DNA of 64,000 nt. Origin: Otis tarda. Taxonomy: Eukaryota; Chordata; Aves; Otidiformes; Otididae. Position numbers and translations under genes: made by a program. The stretch lies in contig CM048552.1 of the NCBI GenBank assembly GCA_026413225.1, positions 191,490,053 to 191,554,052 of the forward strand. Reading direction: 5' to 3'. Of this stretch, positions 10,061 to 21,016 are shown piece by piece. The notes under the pieces were generated by a model. That model was not told the origin of the DNA, did not search any database, and worked only from the letters and a program-made list of their open reading frames with translations. Position 1 is the stretch's first letter, and every line of letters starts with the position of its first letter.

Positions 10061-12766
10061 TTTTGTAGCTCTGGAATATCGTTCTCTAAAGAAAGCAGCA
10101 GAGTATTTTAAAGGGGGAACTTTAAGCTTAAAATTATCTGAAGGATAAACCAGAAAATGTCTCCCATCTATGATGAGAACTAAACCGGCTTCATCTGTAT
10201 TTCAAAAAAAAAAACAGAATTCTGAACAGTTTCTTGTTTTAGTGTGTTTATCAGAAAAGAAAGGTTGGTCTGAATAGGCTATTGTTAGTAACAAGCTTTG
10301 CTTCATCAAGCCGATAAATAGTTGAGTTGTTATATCATGTAGTTTCAGTTCATGAATTGTGCGTCTGTTCAAGCCTTGACAGACTGAGAGTGCCTGTTTA
10401 GACACTGCAAACGTTTCTTAGCTCACAATTTCACTTTTCCGAAAAGGAAATGAAATGTAGCATCGGTTGCTAAAGGAGAGGAATCAACGTGAGAGTTAAG
10501 GTAATTAGGGCTATTTAGCAAACTCGCATATCTCAAAACTGTGAATGGCAATGAACTTTGCAAGTAAAACTTCCCAAACTCCCTGTTTTCTTAAGGTAAT
10601 AACCATTGAAGCTGACTCTTACCAGTGCATTTGTTTGAAAGGCACCACCAAGCAGATTTCAGGAGATTATCAGCACCTTTGATCTCTTCATCCATGTATG
10701 CAAATACCTCTGATGTTGGGTGGAAATCCAGCATGAATCAAAGACAGCCTATTTTCTGAACAGCAGAGACTGATCTGGAAAAGGTCAGGCAGAGAAAATG
10801 GATACATACATAAGCCAGTATCACTCACATAAAAAATCTCTTCTTTCTCTAACTGGCTAAATGAACTTTCCTGAGGCTATTCTCTCTGTTTTGTTGTGAT
10901 TTAATGAAAGTGAAATATAATGCACAAAGAATTGTGGGTGTAGCATTTTACTTCCTGGCTTTGACATTTCTAGTGGTTATTACTGCTAAATATTTGTGAG
11001 CATTGATGGCCGTAAGAGCTCTAGGAGCTGCTATCAGGAGGTAGATATACAGAGAATTATGATTAATGTAGCATTTAAAGTACCAGTGGAAGCTGATTTT
11101 GTGCCAATTTTTGTGCCATGTTTTTGTGCCATGGCTGAAGTTAGCTGGAACTTGAATTTCGACCTCTGTCCCCAGACTTGTTAAAGTAACTTCAGAAGGA
11201 TGGGGCTGTGTGTGGTTGCCCAGGCAGCAGTAGTACCACTGAGGGATGGGTCAGGACCCTGGGCTTTGAGTGAGCGTGGAGGAGGCTGCCGCTGGACATC
11301 TGCTGCTGGGGTGGTTTTGAGTTTCTGCATGCGGGTCTGTAGCGGGGAAAGATCCCAAAACAAACAGCGTAAATGATGTGAAGAGGGAACAGCACCACAC
11401 ATGCTCAGGTTTGTAGCAGCGATTGACACCAAGATGAACAAAATGAGACAAGACAGCTCCTTAGGTTATCAGCAACATATAGGTTTTCAAAGTTTGCAGC
11501 TGACCAGCAATCATATACTTTTTTCCTTAAATGCCAACCCAGTTACATCTCCGCTGGCCCCTTCTAGTCAGATTTGACAAAGAAGTGTCTCAATGGTAAA
11601 CAAGTTCCCACCAGTTTAATTAAAATCAATGCAGGAAAAGAGAAAAATAGCTCCTCTCCTTCCTTTCCTTCCTCACTGGAGAAATGCAGCGGTGTTTGCT
11701 CTGCAGGTGCCCATGGTGCTTGGCTGGAGCAAATCCCTGCCCATCCAGGAGTCAGAAGCAGGGGGGCAACTGGGAAATCAGGGCAGGATCATGAGCATGT
11801 GGCTGCACGAGGGAGTCTGTGGGAAGATGTTGTTACAGAGACATGGAAGGGTTGGGGTTGCTCAGTTAAAAGATGTAAAGGCACAGAAGACCAATTGATA
11901 GGAGGTTAGTGCTTTGCTACTTCTGCTAATCATAGAGAAGCTTCTTCCTGCATTCAGTGATTGTAAATCCTATGCACAGAGAAAAACAAGTATCTACCAG
12001 GTGCCTGGCTGTTTATAGTAGATACCTAAAGAAATACTGACCTTCATTTTACTGTGTCTCTCATCTTGCCCTCAACAGATGAACAATTTCCATGGGTTAT
12101 GTTTTGGGGCACAATGCTTTTAATGCATGTTCATGTAAAGAAAACATTTGGCCAACTGACGACTGACGTGAACATATTTATTTACAGTGTTAAAAGCTTG
12201 TTAAAGTTATCTGTTACGGACATGCTATTTTTAATCACATTTCTGGATATGTTCTTCTAGTAGCTGTTACCTTAATTCTGAAAGGGGAAAAACCTTCAAG
12301 CCTAAGGTGGTTAGATGAGAAATGCAAACTGCACTCTTTTTTCCTCTTTTAGCTCCTTATAACACATACAGTGGGTCTGCAGTGTGGCAAGTGCACTTGG
12401 TCCTTCCCAGCTGTAATGCTGAGGTACTGGCATAGAGAGATGTGCCACAAGGTTTGACTCTCACTGTACCCCCAGTTCCTGTATTGCCGGTTGCAGTGTT
12501 GATCTATAATTAGAATATTTCTCATTTACAAATAATGTTGCCATACTGTCTAGTGTCTAAAAAAATCCTAGCAATGATTTCACACTCATAAGGACATTTT
12601 CAGTATAGCAGCAGGAATACTCAGTAAGATTGCTGTGATCAGGGGTGCTTTATTAAGGGTCTTTTATTCTTAAAAGGAGTATGCTTCAAAAGTTGTTCTT
12701 TTTTTAAAAAAAAATAAGAATTCTAAGTTTCAGATTATTTCTTTAATGGCAAGATTTCATGCATAT

Positions 12767-14283
12767 TCATAGAATCATAGAATACCAAGTTGGAAGGGAC
12801 CTCAAGGATTATCTGGTCCAACCTTTCTTGGCAAAAGCACAGTCTAGACAGGATGGCCCAGCACCCTGTCCAGCCAAATCTTAAAAGTGTCCAAAGTTGA
12901 GGAATCCACCACTTCCCTGGGGAGATTGTTCCAATGGCTCATTGTTCTCATTGTGAAAAATTTTCCTTTTGTGTCCAATCAGAATCTCCCCAGGGATAAC
13001 TTGTAGCCATTAGCCCTCATCTTTTGACTCCTTGTAAAAAGGGAGTCTGCATCTTCTTTGTAGCCACCCTTTAAATACTGGAACATGGTGATAAGGTCTC
13101 CCTTAAGCCTTCTTTTCTAAAGGCTGAACAAACTCAGTTCTCTCAGCCTGTCCTCATGTGGCAGGCTTCCCAGTCCTCTGATCATCTTTGTGGCCCTTCT
13201 CTGGACTCTCTTCAGCCTATCCACATATTTTTGTATAGCAGGGACCAAAACCGAGCATAGTATTCCAGGTGTGGCCTGACAGGCGCTGAGTAGAGTGGAA
13301 TAATGACTTCTTTATCTCTGCTGGTGATGCTCTTGTTCATGCAATCCAGCTTTCTTTGCCACAGCAGCACTCTGTGCACTCATATTGAGATTGTTGTCCA
13401 CCAGGAGCCCTCAGGTCCTTTTCCAGAGAACTGCTCCACAGCCAGGTAGATCCCAGCCTGTGCTGTACTCCTGCATTGTGTTTTCCTAGGTGCAAGACCT
13501 TACCTTACATTTGTCTTTGTTGAACTTCATAATGTTCTTGTTAGCCCACACTTCCATTTTATCCAGGTCTTGATGCAGGGTGACTCTCCCTTCTGAAGTG
13601 TCCACTTCCCTGCTCAGTTTGGTATCATCAGCAAACTTTATCAGGGTACACTTGGTCCTATAATCCAGATCACTTATGAAGATATTGAACAGTGTTGGGC
13701 CCAGTATCGATCCCTGAGGGTTCCCACTTCTGATGGGCTGCCAGTTTGAAAAGGAGTGATTTACCACTATCTTCTGGGTGCGGCCTGTCATCCAGTTCCC
13801 CACCCACCGCATGGACCACTTGTCTAGACCGTAACGCATCAGTGTCTCTAGGACTAGGCTGTGAAAAACTGTATTGAAAGCCTTAGAGAAATTTGGGTAG
13901 ACAATGTACACCACTCACTCCATATCAACCAAGCAAGTTACTTTGTTGTAGAAGGTGATCACGTTTGTCAAGCATGATTTGCCCTTGGTGAATCTGTGCT
14001 GGCTTTTCTCAATCTTGTGCTCATTTGGCTTGTGATAGGCCCCAGGAGGATTCATTCTGTAACTTTCCTAGGGACTGAAGCAAGACTGATGAGCCTATAA
14101 TTTACTGGATCCTCCACTAACCCCTTCTTGTAGATGAGGGTGACATTAGCCTTCTTACAGCCTTCTGGGATGTCCCCTGATCTCCACAACTTCTCAAAGA
14201 TTATGGAGAGTGGCCTTGCAATAACATCAACCAGCTCTCTTGACACTCTTGGGTGCATACTGTCAGGGCCCAACACTCTCTCA
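12767..14283 (-). mobile_element. Older CR1 LINE copy, about 1.5 kb, minus strand
   Basis: Read on the minus strand, the copy starts within the RT N-terminal part (GPDSMHPRVSREL), continues through the palm, and ends at a CR1 tail whose ATTCTATGATTCTATG units lie at 12767-12782 on the plus strand as CATAGAATCATAGAAT. Its 3' part ('ggcaaaagcacagtctagac...' on the plus strand) differs from all other copies here, so it is a separate and older lineage. Insertions, frame changes and stops are scattered along it. The 5' break lies near 14280, where similarity to CR1 protein ends. Confidence 0.93.
13486..14283 (-). pseudogene. CR1 reverse transcriptase remnant
   Basis: Two frames on the minus strand together cover most of the RT domain. 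The first (14283 down to 14052) gives GPDSMHPRV, RPLSIIFEKLWRSGDIPEGC and NYRLISLASVPRKV. The second (13914 down to 13486) gives FSKAFNTVFHSLV, GNPQGSILGPTLFNIFISDL and the catalytic box KFADDTKL, which is intact. The aspartate usual in SKAFDTV is N here, which would remove a metal-binding residue of the first RT motif. The two parts lie in different registers, and a TGA sits at 13915-13917. A 5-bp tandem duplication (AAGGT) near 13498-13507 shifts the frame just after NKDKCKV. The gene is dead. Confidence 0.88.
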
Positions 14284-16083
14284 GAGATTGAATGACAACA
14301 CAAGGATAGTCTTATCTTTATTACACGTTTCTGGAAAAGTGGCTGCCAGCATCTAGGTTTACAATTGTATATGTTAGGATGACAAAGAAAAATTATAAGG
14401 GAGGGACCCAGGTCTGATGACATCCAACCTGACTTTCCAGTGCCCAGCTCAGAGACAGAAATTTGTGGTCCTGAATTACTCACCTAACTATCCTACACAG
14501 CTGAGGGAAAGAGCCAGGCATCGGGCTGTGGGATTTACAACAGCCAGGGTGCCAAGCAGAGGGATGCACGGAAAATGCTGAAACAAGGGATGTGTCTGAA
14601 ATTTCCTGTCCCTGGGATTCAGGCACCTGTGAGAGAGAGGGATATACAGCTCTGAGGTGCCTCTTAGCCACTTCATTTGCTGCTTAGGTATGAATAGCTT
14701 GTTTGCTCTGTTAAGAGAAGATGTCTAGCAGTAGTGGTACAGTTCCTCGTCTTTTATGTGGTGTGCAAGTGATGGCATCACCCTACAGAGGGGTTCATTC
14801 AAATTATTTTAGAGTAACAGTAGGCGCATGAACAGTCTGCTTAGTGCTGAGCTCAGTGGTGTTGGTACAGGCTAGGCCTTGTGTAACCATCCCTGATCTA
14901 CAAAGGATTTTCAGTATCCGAACAACTAGTCTGAGAATGCTTAAACACATCGTGAAACAAAATATCTGCTGAGACACTCGTCCAAGATAAGAGCCTCTGG
15001 GAATATGCATTAGAAGTACTTTAGGTGTCTAAATAACTTTACTGATGACAGCTTAGGTGCCTTTCAGGTATGCATGCCACAGGCAGAATTTTTGTGACTC
15101 ACTCACTTGAATGCAGGCATCTAAATTCTGCTTGAGCTATGCCATAGGCACCTAAAGGCCTTTGGAATCTTTTCCTAAATTATTTGAATTTATAAAAACA
15201 TCTTGTTTCAAAAATATGGCAAGGATTCAAACAGTTTCTCATTTTGCTATGTAATTGAGTAGGAGGTGATGTATTAACGTTTTCTATATTGCTTCATATT
15301 CCTAACATAATTACCAGAATAGGATTTAAATTCATCCAGCACTTCGAAAGCTTCCATTGATTTGATCACAGCTGTATGTCAAACAACGTTAACATTTTAA
15401 GCCATATCTCAGGACTTCTTAAGTTTCTTTGCCAACCTCTTTCTTTTGTAAATATGATTCTGAGACCAGATTTTTGCTATCCCAGAATATTGTTTCATGT
15501 AGCATCTGGGCACTGTTTTGCATTTTGTATACGACCTTTGCACCTTATTTGCGTGACAAGCACCCTCAGCTTCTACAGACTCTTTTAAAATCCCCCACAA
15601 CAAAGGGAATTTAACTATAATATGATAGGCAGCTCTAAGTGAATGTGCTGCTTTATAAAAATTCAAAAGTAGCTTGCTTTTTAGTCTCAAGTGAAGTTTT
15701 TTCACTAGGATTTGGAACTGTAACTTGGTGCTGGTAGTTTTAATGGTCCTACTGAAGACTGAGCAAAAGACAAAGGCTGATCAGCTATGCAGAACAATAC
15801 TGTGCTGTCTAACCAGTCTGGCACTGGAAAAACTCAGAAAAATAAATGGGTTGCCTTAGCCTAAAATTTTACCTGCTTTACAGCAGTCCAGTTTCATCAG
15901 TCCTGTAGGCTGTTGTGCTCTATGGACATTTGGTTGGTGGCTGTAGCTCTAGCCAGGTGATTTATTACTAATGCCACATCCTCTTGGATAGATATATAGT
16001 ATTACTTGCACTGGAAGTTGTTCTGCTTCCAGACATGCACACCAGAAAATATTAGCTGTACTACATCTTCCCTCAGCTCAAAT
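14284..16083. other. Unique non-coding DNA
   Basis: No gene is recognised. It includes an ancient repeat candidate at 15020-15180 listed separately. Frames of 60-100 codons near 14480-14680 and 15370-15705 overlap on both strands and have no domain. Confidence 0.5.
15020..15180. repeat. Worn ancient repeat with inverted TTAGGTGCC arms
   Basis: The block contains TTAGGTGTCTAAATAACTTT at 15022, TTAGGTGCC near 15053 and its complement GGCACCTAA near 15148, with AGGCATCTAAATTC between. Words of the form 'AGGCACCTAAATACCTTT' followed by 'GAAAATCTGGCCC' are, as I recall, widespread in turtle and bird DNA. The copy is about 90 bases between arms and too worn to fold perfectly. Family name not asserted. 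Confidence 0.4.
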
Positions 16084-16330
16084 ATCATAGAATCATAGAA
16101 TCTTTAAGGCTGGAAAAGACCTCTAAGACCATCAAGTCCAACCATCAACCCAACACCACCATGTCCACTAAACTATGTCCTAAGTGCCACGTCTACATGT
16201 TCTTTGAACGCCTTCAGGGATTGTGACTCCACCACTTCCCTGGGCAGCCTGTTCCAGTGCCTGACCACTCTTTTAGTAAAGAAATTTTTCCTAATATCCA
16301 ATCTAAACCTCCCCTGCCACAGCCTGAGGT
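16084..16330 (-). mobile_element. Short CR1 3' end, minus strand
   Basis: The plus strand starts with CATAGAATCATAGAAT (the complement of the CR1 tail), then 'ggctggaaaagacctctaag' and 'accatcaagtccaaccatca', and ends near 'cctcccctgccacagcctgag'. This wording is that of a third CR1 lineage, different from its neighbours at 12.8 and 18.7 kb. Only the 3' UTR and the last part of ORF2 remain, about 247 bases. Confidence 0.9.
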
Positions 16331-18664
16331 ATCATATATCAGTGGTACATTGTTCCACATTTGTCTCTATGGTCTTTGGTATTGCTAAGGCAGTAAGCAA
16401 TGCAGTGGGAGTACATCCAGGTTTGCATGATGCTGACTGTCCCAGGGACAGAGGACTCTCAGGGTTGGGCAGGAGCCTGCTGGCTCCTGCCACTCTCCTT
16501 CTCCAGTTGCCATGCTGTGATTCAGGTATCACAAGGTGGTGCTCTTGCACTTATGGCAAAGTATTCAGTAGCCAGCACTTGAGGTGCCTGAGGCTCCCAC
16601 TGAACCTTGTGCTACATAGGACAAGATGAACTAAACAGCACTGTTGGTGGTTGCACGTCTGCTACACCAGAAGAGATGCCTGGTGAGAACAGCATCTCCA
16701 GGGATGGCTATCTTGTGCCTCCCTATGTAAGAAAAGATTAAATGCTGTGCGCTCACAGGATCGGTATGCATTGCGATACTGTGCGATCTCTTCTTGGTGC
16801 CTCATTGAAAGACATTCTCTGGAGCAGACGTCATAATGGGCTGAATGCTTCCTTCATGTTTGTAATTCTCCAGTGGGAAAAGAAGTAGAACCAGAAGGTC
16901 TGTTCTGTAGACTGAGGACCTAGCTATCTCTTTCTATCGTCTTTTAAAACTGAGCTCACCACTTCTCTCCGAAATGAAATATTTTTACATCATCTCATAC
17001 TGGTGTGATATATCCCATTTAAAACAGAGTATTCATCTTTTTTCACCCAAGCTGGACTCTGTATTTTACCTTCTGCATTTCTCACTTATCCATTGTCTTT
17101 TCTCCAAAGCTTCTTGGCTGTAGGGAGGACACATTAAAGAATCTGTGATATCTTAAAAGTCCTTTGTTACTGTACATACAGATCTAATACTGGGACCCCA
17201 GAAATTGTACAAAGATGATATCTCAGAGAGCAAGAGAGGGATTTTACATGGAAAGCAGTTCTGGGACTGTGTTTAAAGATGATAAAACATCTATTTTTAC
17301 TACAAATCTAGCAGATTACTCTTATTATGGTCAGGCTGCAAGAGGCTATTTCAGGAGACTGGAGGACACAGCAGTCTTGTAGTTAATAAGGGCAATTGGA
17401 TTACTGAGTTGGCTACTGTGGTTGCTGCTTGTTGAGTACGTGAGGGAGAACTGAACATCTCTTGCTCCACGTTTCTCTGATCATCCCCTCTTTGCGCATC
17501 TGTTTCAATACAAGTAATAGGCTCTGTCCGATAGATGTTACTCTATACATGAGATAATACATTACTAAAAGCTCTGAATTGTACTGTAATAAGGTCAGTG
17601 GCCTACAGTTTTAAGCTGCATACTGGACAATAGAAACCCATTGCTTGTTTTCTATTTCTCTTTGAAAATTTTCCCTCCTCTTCATGTTTAATGATCATCT
17701 TCGTGCTCTGTACTTAATTCTGCATGCCCAACTGTTAGCTGTTTCTTGAGTATTTCAGTATCACTTCAGTGAAGTGAGGGACACATGGGAATGATGCTGT
17801 TGTCAGCTCTGCATACACCAGTGGATATGGATGCAATTAAAAATGGTACTAGCTTGTACAAGTTAGGTACAAGGTCTTGTATGGTAAAAAATGACTGCAG
17901 TAGCCATTGCTGACAACATCGCTTCAAAGAAATACAGAGAAAATTTGAACTTACTGCAGCATTCTGGTAAATAAAAGGAAATATGTTAAGAACAAAGCAG
18001 CTTTTCTGTCTCACTCAATAGCACTGTTTATTCTTATGACTGCCCCGGTCCGGTTTTAACACCAGTGTGACAGCATGCACTGTCTTCTCTTGAAATGATT
18101 TCTCTAGCTGAGGGAAAAAATTGCTTGTATTTTCTGTGATCTTACCCTGTGAGGACACTGGAAAGAGTTCTGCACAACATGTTCCCTGCTTGCTAGGAAA
18201 GACAAGGTTAATGATGATGCCCTTTCTATTTTACCTTCTATTGTATTCGATAAATGACACTGTATTGACTAAAGCAGCCTACAGTAATAATATTGAAAAT
18301 ACAGTGGAAAAAAATTTGAGTGTATATTGGTAATTAATTTATTCAGTATGATTGTAAAGTTCAAATACTGTGTCATGAATTTTAATGCATCCTGCACACA
18401 CTTTTGCATTCCAGGTTAAGATTATAGTTCATTTAAAAAGACTCCAACATTCAAGCATGTACACGTGTACAGGTAGTACACTGAAATGACTTTGACTGTC
18501 GCTAAATGTGTAGTATCAAGGAGATCCAGCTCAGGGTCTCTCATTAGCTTCTCTATGTAATTTCTTCTTATTCCTCTCCTTGAATGCCAGTCTTTCAAAT
18601 TCACCAAGGACCCTTCTCTCCCCTTTCCATATCAGAGATCAGACCTTCAGCCACCCTCATGAAA
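16331..18664. other. Unique non-coding DNA
   Basis: No gene, RNA gene or repeat is recognised. Short frames (about 60-80 codons) are scattered on both strands without domains. Composition is ordinary AT-rich. Confidence 0.5.
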
Positions 18665-19198
18665 CATAGAATCATAGAATGGTTAGAGTTGGAAGGGACC
18701 TTCAAAGGTCATCTAGTCCAACCCCCCTGCAAGGAGCTGGGACATCCCCGACTAGATCAGGTTGCTCAGAGCCTCATCCAACCTAGCCTTGAATGTTTCC
18801 AGGGATGGGGCTTCCATCACCTCTCTGGGCAACCTGTTCCAGTGCTCTACAACTCGCATTGTAAAAAAATTTTTCCTAATATCCAATTTAAATCTACCTC
18901 CCTCTATTTTAAAACCATTGCCCCTCGTCCTGTTGCAACAGGCCCTACTGAACAGCCTCTCCCCATCTTTCTTGTAGGCCCCCTTGAGGTACTGGAAGAC
19001 CGCTATCAGGTCTCCCCGGAGCCTCCTCTTCTCCAGGCTGACCAGCCCCAACTCTCTCAGCCTGTCCTCATAGGAGAGGTGCTTCAGCCCTCTTATCATC
19101 TTTGTGGCCCTCCTCTGGACCCTCTCCAACTGGTCCATGTCCTTCTTATGTCAGGAGCTCCAGAACTGGACACAGTACTCCAGATGGGGTCTCACCTG
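18665..19198 (-). mobile_element. Young CR1 3' fragment, minus strand
   Basis: The copy runs from the tail (CATAGAATCATAGAATGG at 18666 on the plus strand) to the ORF2 region encoding the start of the last 128 codons and a little upstream. It belongs to the same lineage as the copies at 25.8 and 54.7 kb, sharing the 'gatctagtc(g/a)gggatgtccc' junction after ORF2. Similarity stops near 19198. Confidence 0.95.
18752..19138 (-). pseudogene. CR1 ORF2 C-terminal fragment, open
   Basis: A 128-codon stretch from [18 protein letters not shown] to DEALSNLI and a TAG stop is still open. It corresponds to the extreme C-terminal region of CR1 ORF2, after the RT domain. It differs from the matching fragment at 25919-26305 at 12 of 128 residues by hand count, so both inserted fairly recently from similar sources. 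It is only the end of a protein and has no promoter, so it is not a functional gene. Confidence 0.85.
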
Positions 19199-19992
19199 AA
19201 TCTCTGTTCTCATCATTAAAGTTCAGATTCCTGCATGGGTGTCACTGAGGATGTGATCTGAAGATAATGACATGGCACAGTTATAAAGACATAAAAGTAT
19301 GTAGATGCTTTCAGAGTCCTCCTTCTACAATATTGTATGGACTGAAAGCTAAAGCACAGTGTTCACTCTTCTGGAGAATAGATAGCTTCTGGTTAAATTT
19401 TGAGGGTTTTAATTTTAATCTCTTTTTTGCAGTTTTTGTTGGCAGTTTGACATAAACATTGGATTTCAGAGGATTTTAAGCTCTTCAAATTATTAGCCAG
19501 CTTGCGTACCTTTTAAAACTTTTATTTTCTGCTCATCCATAAGATAAAATGGCTCAGTTTTGCACCTTTTATAGAGATACTAAGCCTCCATAATTCTAGC
19601 TGAAGTTTGTGGTTAGCACTACATGTTCAATACTGAAAATTGGCTCTGAAGTGACACACAAAATTTCACAATATGCAAATTGGAGGTGAACTGAAAAGCT
19701 AATATTCAACTTTTTGCATATGCTTATGCAGCACAGTACTGGAGCCAAAGGAGAGTTAAGCTAATGAAGGCATCAGCAGCAAAATGGTCATATTACTGCC
19801 TTTCCATCCTCCACAGTCCCTGGGACCAGCAGAACCATTTAGCTTTTAGGGAATATTATGTTAACACAGTTATATTGCCTCTGGTGCCTGAACTGCCTTG
19901 TTCAGAAAAACTGTACTGGCCCTATAGTACAGGCTCTCTAGTTTTAAGCCCTTTTCATTGTGTCCAGTTATCATCTCTGGTTTTGGACAAAG
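19199..19992. other. Unique non-coding DNA
   Basis: About 800 bases between two CR1 copies. No gene or repeat is recognised. AT-rich with short frames only. Confidence 0.5.
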
Positions 19993-21016
19993 GGAATGTG
20001 GTCTATGTGCTATAGCTTGACTTCAGTGAGGCTTTTGACACCCATGGCATTTGCACTCAGAAGCTGAAGATGTATGTATGGGCTGAAAGAGCAGACTGTC
20101 AGACTGGTTGAAACTCGGCTGCACCATTGGGCTCATCAGTAGGCATCAGTGGTAGCTTGATGTTCAGCTGCAGTCTGGTAGCACACAGACTACCATAGGA
20201 GTTGGCATGGGGTCCGTATTGTTCAACACGTTCATAACTGCCTCAGTAATGACACCAAGTGCACCCTTAGCAAACTTGCAGACCAGGGGAAATGGCTCAT
20301 ATTGACTGGTGTGCTTCAGTTCAGTGTGATCTTGAGACACTTGGGGACTGGGCCAACAGAAACGCTACGAATTCCCCACTTCTTCAATAAGGAGAAGGAC
20401 AAAGCCCCGCATGTGTGGCAGAACTACTGGCTGGAAACAACTGACTGAGTAGCAGCCTGGCCCCAGTGAAAATGACCTGGGGGGTCTAGAGACCAGGTTG
20501 AATATCAGCCAAGAGCGTGCTCTCATCACAGATGAAGCAAACTGCTTCCTCGGCTTCATTACAAGGCGTGTGGCCAGTGGCAAGGGGTGGTATTATCCCC
20601 TCTGCTTGGCATTGGAGAGGTGACATCTGGAATAGCAGTTTGGGGCCTAAAGCTGATTACCTAAAGGAGATGCCAAGGTGTCTGGGATGAAGAGGAGGCC
20701 AGAAGGTGAAAAAATAACAGCCTACAACTTTGCAAAGGGGTATTACAAAGACTACAGTATCAAATAGTTCTTGGTAGTGCAAGGTGCCCAGTGGCAAAAG
20801 AGGCAATTGCCACAGGTTGTATCTTGAGAGGCTCAGGCTGGAGATTGGGAAGCAGTTTGGGAGACTAATGATTGCTGGAAGATGTTGCTGAGTGTCATGG
20901 TGGAATCGATTCTCGAAAACTCAACTAGAAGAAGCATGGCTGACCTGACCTACTGCTGGCAGTAGTCCTGCTTTGAGCTCCAGGGTGAACCTCCAAAGGT
21001 CATTTCCAGCCAACAT
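19993..21016 (+). mobile_element. Very degraded ancient CR1 copy
   Basis: No open frame survives, but the order of CR1 landmarks is intact. 'gtctatgtgctatagcttga' and 'cttcagtgaggcttttgaca' decode to VYVL*LDFSEAFDT, the first RT motif with a stop. 'ttgttcaacacgttcataac' is FNTFIT, and 'agtgcacccttagcaaactt' is the SKFADD approach. 'aaggcgtgtggccagtggca' equals the RSVASR segment and 'gtattatcccctctgcttgg' the ILPLYS segment. The copy ends at 'gaacctccaaaggtcatttc' and 'cagccaac', matching the CR1 end 'gacctccagaggtcccttcc' and 'aacc'. Tail octamers are gone. Divergence is far higher than in the other eight copies. Confidence 0.75.

Larger units (their letters stand above)
5836..12766. other. 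Long unique non-coding stretch
   Basis: No gene or young mobile element is seen in about 7 kb. The composition is AT-rich. Features inside it are the 182-codon open frame at 8464-9012 and two conserved-element-like blocks at about 9390-9530 and 9900-10060, listed separately. GC-richer patches lie near 8500-8850 and 11180-11350. Confidence 0.5.

Noticed and set aside
18584-19219. 211-codon plus-strand frame
   Set aside because: It is the antisense shadow of a CR1 ORF2 C-terminal fragment on the minus strand.
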